From contig JBIQLO010000136.1 of assembly GCA_044464175.1 (NCBI GenBank), positions 1 through 10,725 of the forward strand: a stretch of DNA of 10,725 nt. The letters are read 5' to 3'. Below, one piece after another: positions 5,395-10,725 of the stretch. A program made the position numbers and the translations under genes. This DNA is from JBIQLO01 sp044464175. GTDB taxonomy: Bacteria > Planctomycetota > Phycisphaerae > Tepidisphaerales > Tepidisphaeraceae. How positions within the stretch are numbered: the first letter of the stretch is position 1; every line of letters starts with the position of its first letter. The notes below the pieces were generated by a model, which was not told the DNA's origin, did not search any database, and saw only the letters and a program-made list of their open reading frames with translations.

Positions 5395-6630
5395 TCAGGG
5401 CATCGGCGGCAACTGCACCCTCCAGAGATAGCTGGAGCGGGTGTGGTTGTCATTTTCCGCCAGATAGACCGCGCCTCCGGGGGTGACGGCCAGCTCGTGA
5501 ATACGCGCGGGACGGTCGCCGGTTTGCGGGTCCAACAGCTCACCCATTTCTTCAGTCCGATCTGCCCCAATCCTCCAGCGCACCAGTTGCGTCTGCCCCT
5601 TCATCCCGCCGGCGGCGTAAAGAACGCCATCCCGGATCGCCATGGCCGGAAGCCGCCCGGCCGGCATGATATGGGCGATCTTCTCCACCTGCGCCGTCTT
5701 TGTATCGATACGGCACAGGACCCCGGCGACGGTGCCGGCATAGATATACCGCTGCCCGTCATAGGCCATGGCATCACAGAAGCCGTAATCCTGCTTATGG
5801 CGGGTTTCGGTCAGCTCGGCCGGGGTGGCGTAGCGCTGGGGCGGATCGGGCAGGAGCTGGCGGGGGTCGTCGCGGCGGCTGAGGCCCCGGTCGAACCAGG
5901 TGAACCGATCGGCATCCGGCTCATAGCGGAACAGTCGGATCGGCTGGCGGCCGGGCATCTCATCCCAGGCGCGGGTTTCGGCATACGTGCCCCAGAGCGC
6001 TCCCTGGGCGTCAACAACGGCATTATGCGGTTGAGCGAAGTTGATGGCATTGCCGACGTAGGCGAGCCGGCGGGCTTGACGCGTGGCCAGATCAAAACGG
6101 ATCAGAAATTCGGCCGGGTAGGTGAAGGCATAAAGGATGCCGCGCTGCCAGTCGGCGGCGATGGACTGAAGATACAAATGCGGTTCGGGGATGCCCAGAA
6201 TCTCAAACTTATCGGCATCGGGATCATAGCGCACCAGCTTGCCGCCGGGAGCCTCATGCTGCTGGTCGGCATCGTGCAGCAGGCTGGTGCCGAAGTAGAG
6301 GCAGCCATCCAGAGGATTCTTGAGCAGGGTGCGGTGGATCTTGCTGTCGAACTTGTCGGCCCAGCGCTGGGTGTGGCAACTGGTGAATTGCTCGCTCTCG
6401 GGATCGAACCGGTAGAGCAGATCACCGTCAAGGCTGTTAAGGCCGCAAAAGAGGGTATTGCGCTGTTCATCCCAGCAGAGGGCGTCGAAGCTGATCCAGC
6501 CATGGAACCAGTCGGGATCGGCGGCCAGATCGCGGTAATGCCATTTCCCCGCGATTCGGTCGCGCCATCCTTCGAGGCGCACGTCGCGAAGTTTAAAGGC
6601 CTGGAGGGTGGGTTTCGTGAGGGTTTCCAT
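5395..6630 (-). CDS. Cytoplasmic seven-bladed beta-propeller protein, function unknown
   Basis: The 411 residues repeat a pattern of aromatic-x-G-T, a gap, then L-x-R-F/Y-D-P-x-x-x-x-F. Examples are FCGLNSLDGDLLYRFDPE (61-78), YFGTSLLHD with KLVRYDPDADKF (112-142), FLIRFDLATRQ (175-185), LFRYEPDADRF (233-243), YAGTVAGVLCRIDTKT (297-312), YAAGGMKGQTQLVRW (338-352) and YLAENDNHTRSSYLWR (389-404). About seven blades fit the length. There is no signal peptide, so it is probably cytosolic. It is the last gene of the minus-strand carbohydrate block. The ATG at 6630 has AAAGGA eight bases upstream and is preferred. An ATG at 6663 overlaps the preceding stop (ATGA) and would add 11 residues. Propellers of this sort include lactonases, lyases and sugar-binding scaffolds; I cannot assign an activity. 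Confidence 0.85.
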   Translation of the reverse strand: METLTKPTLQAFKLRDVRLEGWRDRIAGKWHYRDLAADPDWFHGWISFDALCWDEQRNTLFCGLNSLDGDLLYRFDPESEQFTSCHTQRWADKFDSKIHRTLLKNPLDGCLYFGTSLLHDADQQHEAPGGKLVRYDPDADKFEILGIPEPHLYLQSIAADWQRGILYAFTYPAEFLIRFDLATRQARRLAYVGNAINFAQPHNAVVDAQGALWGTYAETRAWDEMPGRQPIRLFRYEPDADRFTWFDRGLSRRDDPRQLLPDPPQRYATPAELTETRHKQDYGFCDAMAYDGQRYIYAGTVAGVLCRIDTKTAQVEKIAHIMPAGRLPAMAIRDGVLYAAGGMKGQTQLVRWRIGADRTEEMGELLDPQTGDRPARIHELAVTPGGAVYLAENDNHTRSSYLWRVQLPPMP

Positions 6631-6659
6631 GGGTTTTTTCCTTTCGGAGAATTCTTCCT

Positions 6660-8780
6660 TCATTCCGGCAGATGGAGCACGGCGTAGCGCTCCAGCCCCC
6701 TGACTTGGATCGTCTTGGCGTCGATGTCCAGGTGCGGCGGATGCTCATCGGGGCTGAGGCAAGTCACCTGATCGGCCGTCAGCGGGCGATCCAGGTGGAT
6801 CGTCGCCGGGATCGGCTCCTCGCCCTCATCCGTGCGGATCAGGTGGATCAGGCGGCCGGCCTGCTCCGCCGGTCGGCCGGCTTCGACCAGAAGCTGGGGC
6901 GGACCCTCGACGCGGAGACCAAAGGGACCGTGCAAGTCTCCGATGAACTGCTGGAGGGCTTGGGCCTCCGACGGAGGTTTGAGGTCCTGCGGGCGAAAGT
7001 GGTGGGGCTGAATGGTGGCGTCGTAGCGGAGCGTGGGCCACCAACCCAGCCGCCCCGCGCCCAGTTGCGCCAGGGCCGGCGTCTCAGGCCAGTCGCTGGT
7101 GGCATGGGAATCCAGGTGCTGCAGTTCGGCGACATCGTCATACAGCCAGGTGAACCAGGTCTCCGGACCATTGGCGTCGTTGATGGAGCCCCACTCCTCC
7201 GTCCAGTCGAGCAGGGGATGCCGCGGTCGGCGGCGGCGTTCCTCGTCATATCGCGCGGTCCGCGTGGTGAAAAGCAACCGCCCGCCAGCCTCCACCCAAT
7301 TGCGCAGAAGGTCCAGCTCGGCCGTAGAGAGACATTCGGCATCGGGCAGCAGCAGCGTGCGGACCTCCTTGAGCCCCGGATGGTCGATGGCGTTGAACAG
7401 CCGCCAAGGCACGCGCAGCTGCTGATTCAGCAGGGCCTCGAAGGCGAGGGCGGCCTGCCAGGGCTGCCGGCCGTTCCAGGCCATGCTGGGCTGATGGCGC
7501 ACCAGCGCAATTTCCCCCAACGGGCGGGCGTTGCCCAAAAGGTCCCAGTGGCGGCGGGCCCAGTGGGCGTAGCGGGCCTTGGCCTGGCGCCCGAGGAACG
7601 CATGGGGCAGGTAGCGGAAGGTGAAGCCGAGGCAGGAGGTGTGGCCGCCGTTGGCGGCGGTGACCAGCGCCAGGCTCGCCTCGATGCGCTGGGGCTGCTT
7701 CATCCAGTGGTAGGTGCACAGAGGCAGGCCGGCTTCGCGCGTCAGCTTGAACGTGGCGGCGCGGGAAATGACCCGATTCTCGGTAAATCGCAGGTGGAAC
7801 TGATCTTCGCTCCAGACCAGATCGACCCACGGGAGAATCGCCTGGGCATTCTCCAGGACAATGAGCGAGGCGTTGTTGTAGACGCCCAGTGCGGCATTGA
7901 CGCTGATGGCGACCTCGGGATTGAGATCGCGGACAAATCGGCGCAGATGGCGCGTGAAGGCCAGATGCCGGTCCCATTGGAATCGCGCCCAGGCGCGGAT
8001 GTCAGGGGAATTGACCGACGAAGGCGGGGGGGCACTGGGGTTAAAGAGGGGGATCTCGGCTTCCTCGGGATCGAGTATGCCAAAGGTGGTCTCCAGAGCT
8101 TCGGGGGTTGGGTAATGCTGACGCAACCACCGGCGATACTGGGCCCGGCATTGCTCACAGCGGCAGGCGCCGGCCAGTTCGGAGGCGACGTGGTAGCCGT
8201 CCAGGTGGAGCAGGTCGATTTTCAGAGTTTCGATGGCGTATCGAAAGACCTCCTCCAATCGCCGCATGGCTCGCGGATCGGTATAGCACACCCGCCGCCG
8301 CCATGACTGCTGGTAATGATATACGCTGGGGCGTCCGTCCATGCCGCGCATGAGCCACTGATCCACATCGGGATAGTCGGCTCGGGTGGTTTCGGGCACC
8401 AGGGCATCCACACGCACGTAGGCGCCGACGCGCAGGCCTTTGGCGTGGGCGCGGGCCGTGAGATCGCGCTCCTGATCGAGTTCGTGCTGGGTGGCGCGGC
8501 GTCCAAAGCCCTTGGCGTAGGGAATGACGATGCTGGTCGCCCCCAGTTCTCGGTACTGGTCGAGCGCTTCGTCGGAGAATTCCCGGGCGTAAGCCGCATC
8601 CTCGTCGGTCCAGGCGTAACCGGCGCGTTTCCGGAATGAGAGCGGCTCCCACCCTCCGACGAAACAGAGGGGCGATTGGCTCACCCAGCCCGTCCGCGGC
8701 GGCGGCGGGCCCGGCGGCTGGGAGAGGGGCCACTGGGGAAAGAGCGGGGAGGCGGAATCAGACGTTGCAGTTTTGCTCAT
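6660..8780 (-). CDS. GH42-like TIM-barrel protein with trimerisation-type domain (putative glycosidase)
   Basis: Residues about 35-415 look like a GH42-type (beta/alpha)8 barrel, 420-560 like the flavodoxin/GATase-like beta-galactosidase trimerisation domain (VRTLLLPDAECLSTAELDLL then RNWVEAGGRLLFTT), and 640-706 like a small C-terminal beta domain. The total of 706 residues is close to GH42 size. Cys165 (RRVCYTDP) plus C206-x-C208-x-x-C211 (CRCEQCRAQYRRWL) match the Cys4 zinc site described for GH42. Where GH42 has the acid/base in DNE, this protein has LHLDGYH (191-197), with Asp194 but no Glu. At the nucleophile position it has LCTYHWM (354-360). Activity is therefore uncertain. There is no signal peptide; the N-terminus is Pro-rich. 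GGAG (8791-8794) lies ten bases before the ATG. It follows the GH63-like gene after 142 bases and overlaps an alternative start of the propeller gene by ATGA. Confidence 0.8.
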   Translation of the reverse strand: MSKTATSDSASPLFPQWPLSQPPGPPPPRTGWVSQSPLCFVGGWEPLSFRKRAGYAWTDEDAAYAREFSDEALDQYRELGATSIVIPYAKGFGRRATQHELDQERDLTARAHAKGLRVGAYVRVDALVPETTRADYPDVDQWLMRGMDGRPSVYHYQQSWRRRVCYTDPRAMRRLEEVFRYAIETLKIDLLHLDGYHVASELAGACRCEQCRAQYRRWLRQHYPTPEALETTFGILDPEEAEIPLFNPSAPPPSSVNSPDIRAWARFQWDRHLAFTRHLRRFVRDLNPEVAISVNAALGVYNNASLIVLENAQAILPWVDLVWSEDQFHLRFTENRVISRAATFKLTREAGLPLCTYHWMKQPQRIEASLALVTAANGGHTSCLGFTFRYLPHAFLGRQAKARYAHWARRHWDLLGNARPLGEIALVRHQPSMAWNGRQPWQAALAFEALLNQQLRVPWRLFNAIDHPGLKEVRTLLLPDAECLSTAELDLLRNWVEAGGRLLFTTRTARYDEERRRRPRHPLLDWTEEWGSINDANGPETWFTWLYDDVAELQHLDSHATSDWPETPALAQLGAGRLGWWPTLRYDATIQPHHFRPQDLKPPSEAQALQQFIGDLHGPFGLRVEGPPQLLVEAGRPAEQAGRLIHLIRTDEGEEPIPATIHLDRPLTADQVTCLSPDEHPPHLDIDAKTIQVRGLERYAVLHLPE

Positions 8781-8922
8781 GGAAACTTGACTCCATTGCC
8801 ACCGCGGGACCAGGCCGATTACAAGCGTGAGAATCCCTGGCCGGCGGGGCGTTTAGTGACCACGTTAGCTGGACTGGGGAATGGGACAATAGCAGATTTG
8901 CAGAAAAACGGGGCCAAATTCG

Positions 8923-10614
8923 TCATTCCAGCAGCATCAGGGCGATGACGGCGGCGGTCCAGTGGTAGTCGCTGATGGGGGCAATCCCTTTTCCGGAGGC
9001 CAGGCGCTGTTTGCGGTCCAGAAGCGGCGGGGGGGTCAGGTCCAGTGCATCGTAGAACTCAAACAAGCATCCGGAAGCACGATACCAGCGGGTGACGCTG
9101 CTGAGCGTTTTGGAGCGAAGCGCGGCGGCTTCCGCGTGGAAGTTATATTTGAGTAAACCCTCATAAATGAGGTAATTGGTGTTGAGCCAGGTCGGTCCGC
9201 GCCACATATCCTTGCAAAAGGTTCCCTCATCCAGCGAGACGGAGGGGACCGGCAGGGGAGCACCGAACGTGGCGGGATTGGACAGATGGGCGGCCAATTG
9301 ACGGGCATGGTCGGGGGTGGGAATGCCGGCAAACAGGGGCAGGAAGCCGGAGGAGGCTTTGATGGGGATGAGGCGACCCTCGAGCGTGCGGTCGAAGTAG
9401 AACCGGCGATCGGCATCCCACAGATGGAGATTCACGGCCTGACTGATTCTGCGGGCGTGCGCCTGCGCCGTTTCTTGCAGGGCGGTATTGCCGGTGGCTT
9501 GGGCGATTTGCGCCAGGGCGGCGTAGTCATTGGCCAGAAAGCTGCTGAAATCGACCGCATCCAAGGGCTCGGGCGCGTCAAAGCGGGGGGAATTGTCCAT
9601 GCCCGATTCGCCGGAGCGACAAAGGGGATTGTCATGGGTGAACCATTCGTACAGGTCGTTGCCGTTGCGATCGCGGTTGAGGCGGTCCCAATCGAGGTAG
9701 CGCTGCAAAAGCGGTTCGGCCGTGCGGGCGAAATCCAGACCCGCGCCGGCCTGCAGCACTTTGGCGGCGGCCCAGGCGAGGATCGGAGGCTGGGTCACTT
9801 GGGTCTGGGGTCGGTCGTCGGGAGAGATGGTCAGTTGGAGAAAACCCTCGGGGCCGGTGCGCTCCAGCATGGCCAGCAGCACCTGTGCGGCGGCCTGCGG
9901 ATCAACGCGGGCCATCGCCACCGCGTGAAAGGCGGTGTCCCAAAGCCACATGAAGCGGTGGGGCCAGCGGTCCGGCGTGGACCAGAGATGCGGGATCGAG
10001 CCGCAGGGAGAAAGTGTGTTGACCTTCATGACCGACAGGGCTTTTCCAAGCAATTGCCGGTCGGAGATTGACAGGTCGGCTGGCGGGGTGAAGCCGCGGA
10101 CAAAGGCGCTGCGCTGGGCGAGTATCTGATCGATGTCGCGGGCATAGGCCTGCTGTGCGGCTTGCTCGGCCTGATCGGCTGCATCGGCCGAAAGAGTAAA
10201 GAGAATCCATTGCCGATCGCGGACGCCGGCGAAAAGGGTGATGTTGTTCTCGGTGCGGATGGATTGGATCGGACGATGAATGGGCTGGTGGTCCACCTCC
10301 ATTCCGGCCGCGTCAGGTCGAAGGCCAATGAGCGTGGTGCTATCGGCGAAGGTGGCGGCGAATCGTCCGGCGGGAGTGGTGGCGGTCAGGGCGTCGGAGA
10401 GAACCAGATCAACCCGGGTATCGGATGGAAGGTGGTGATTGATCGAGGCGCCGAATGGCAGGCGCACGAGAAAGTCGCCCGACTGGGCGGCGGTGTGGAG
10501 AACCAGCTGCGAAAACCACTCCACCGGACCATCCAGGCCGGAGAAGCCCAGAAGCTGACCCGGCCCCCAGATATTGGGCAGGGCAGGGTCAGCAATGTCT
10601 GGAGAACGAGTCAT
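8923..10614 (-). CDS. GH63/GH37-like (alpha/alpha)6-barrel glycosidase
   Basis: Residues about 1-165 form a beta-rich N-terminal part, and 185-563 an (alpha/alpha)6 barrel. Motifs are FMWLWDTAFHAVAMARVDP (221-239), ESGMDNSPRFD (336-346), VDFSSFLANDYAAL (354-367), KDMWRGPTWLNTNYLIYEGL (468-487) and the end FEFYDA (518-523) plus DYHWTAAV (549-556). By comparison with GH37 trehalases (ESGWD...SSR) and GH63 enzymes, Asp340 would be the general acid and Glu519 the base, so the catalytic pair seems intact. These families invert alpha-glucosyl or alpha-mannosyl bonds, including those of mannosylglycerate; the substrate here is unknown. There is no signal peptide, so the protein is probably cytosolic. 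It lies 49 bases after the polyprenyl synthase gene on the same strand. No clear Shine-Dalgarno sequence precedes the ATG. Confidence 0.85.
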   Translation of the reverse strand: MTRSPDIADPALPNIWGPGQLLGFSGLDGPVEWFSQLVLHTAAQSGDFLVRLPFGASINHHLPSDTRVDLVLSDALTATTPAGRFAATFADSTTLIGLRPDAAGMEVDHQPIHRPIQSIRTENNITLFAGVRDRQWILFTLSADAADQAEQAAQQAYARDIDQILAQRSAFVRGFTPPADLSISDRQLLGKALSVMKVNTLSPCGSIPHLWSTPDRWPHRFMWLWDTAFHAVAMARVDPQAAAQVLLAMLERTGPEGFLQLTISPDDRPQTQVTQPPILAWAAAKVLQAGAGLDFARTAEPLLQRYLDWDRLNRDRNGNDLYEWFTHDNPLCRSGESGMDNSPRFDAPEPLDAVDFSSFLANDYAALAQIAQATGNTALQETAQAHARRISQAVNLHLWDADRRFYFDRTLEGRLIPIKASSGFLPLFAGIPTPDHARQLAAHLSNPATFGAPLPVPSVSLDEGTFCKDMWRGPTWLNTNYLIYEGLLKYNFHAEAAALRSKTLSSVTRWYRASGCLFEFYDALDLTPPPLLDRKQRLASGKGIAPISDYHWTAAVIALMLLE

Positions 10615-10646
10615 GGCCGGGAATCTTCATAGGCAAGGAAAATAGC

Positions 10647-10663
10647 TGTGCAGCACCGGCACA
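10647..10663 (-). terminator. Weak hairpin directly after the polyprenyl synthase stop codon
   Basis: On the minus strand TGTGC and GCACA form a five-base-pair stem with a seven-base loop directly after the TGA, followed by GCTATTTTCCTT. The stem is short and the T-run broken, so it may slow rather than stop transcription into the GH63-like gene. Confidence 0.25.
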
Positions 10664-10725
10664 TCACATTGGCCGATCGATGACGAACCGGGCCATGGTC
10701 TCCAGGGCGGCTTTGGCCGGGGAGG
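10664..10725 (-). CDS. C-terminal end of a probable polyprenyl diphosphate synthase (partial)
   Basis: Only the last 20 codons are inside the window; the gene continues past the right edge. The translated end, SPAKAALETMARFVIDRPM followed by TGA, resembles the C-terminus of long-chain trans-polyprenyl diphosphate synthases (IspA/IspB/HepT family), which commonly end in A-x-x-x-L-x-x-L-A-x-F-V-x-x-R. These enzymes make the isoprenoid tail of menaquinone or ubiquinone at the membrane surface. The match is short and rests on pattern memory, so the call is tentative. If right, the carbohydrate genes that follow are either read from this gene or have a promoter inside it. Confidence 0.5.
   Translation of the reverse strand, partial: SPAKAALETMARFVIDRPM

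Noticed and set aside
5385..5397. Bidirectional terminator between the methyltransferase and propeller genes
   Set aside because: Only seven bases separate the stops, and I see no inverted repeat with a T-run there.
5443..6687. Long plus-strand open frame (414 codons) opposite the propeller gene
   Set aside because: It is antisense to a gene with clear repeat motifs, has no recognisable domain, and is explained by GC-rich codon usage leaving the opposite frame open.
6672..8306. Long plus-strand open frame (544 codons) opposite the GH42-like gene
   Set aside because: It has no domain or ribosome-binding site, and its composition is typical of antisense translation of a GC-rich gene; the minus strand carries the recognised barrel motifs and zinc-site cysteines.
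9286..10071. Plus-strand open frame of 261 codons opposite the GH63-like gene
   Set aside because: It is a glycine-rich antisense shadow of a gene whose catalytic motifs are clear on the minus strand.

Overview
The window is GC-rich and densely coded, with no rRNA, tRNA, CRISPR array or transposase that I can see. The mix of genes suggests a heterotrophic, saccharolytic bacterium: a GntR/LacI-type sugar regulator, a YHYH protein, flavin-dependent ThyX, a UbiE-like methyltransferase, and a GH42-like and a GH63-like protein. I would guess a Planctomycetes/PVC-type lineage, for example Phycisphaerae-like. That assignment is an inference from gene content and style, not from a marker gene.

Layout. 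Positions 1-1209 (+) hold a GntR-type transcriptional regulator with a LacI-like effector domain, preceded by a promoter that sits almost on the start codon. Positions 1210-1937 are an unusual 728-base gap containing hairpins, a 23-base repeat pair exactly 260 bases apart, a strongly C-over-G skewed tract and one plausible short secreted-peptide gene. Positions 1938-3632 (+) encode an exported YHYH-domain protein with a jelly-roll-like N-terminal region and a Gly/Arg/Pro tail. A REP-like palindrome at 3632-3651 separates it from the convergent thyX (3686-4510, -). Diverging from thyX is a UbiE/MenG-like methyltransferase (4611-5387, +). It meets tail-to-tail, 7 bases apart, a minus-strand block running from the right edge of the window to 5395.

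That block, in order of transcription, contains: the last residues of a probable polyprenyl diphosphate synthase (10725-10664); a GH63/GH37-like (alpha/alpha)6-barrel glycosidase (10614-8923); a GH42-like TIM-barrel protein with a trimerisation-type domain (8780-6660); and a seven-bladed beta-propeller protein (6630-5395, with an alternative start overlapping the preceding stop by ATGA). None of the last three shows a signal peptide, so they look like an intracellular carbohydrate-processing set. No transporter or kinase is visible beside them.

The most interesting points are: (1) the GH42-like protein keeps the family's Cys4 zinc-site pattern but appears to lack both catalytic glutamates; (2) it is grouped with a cytoplasmic propeller protein and a GH63-like enzyme that keeps its catalytic pair; (3) ThyX has RHR-X8-S instead of RHR-X7-S; (4) two genes have -10 boxes 8-9 bases from their start codons and no Shine-Dalgarno sequence, suggesting leaderless mRNAs; (5) the structured, skewed gap at 1210-1937.
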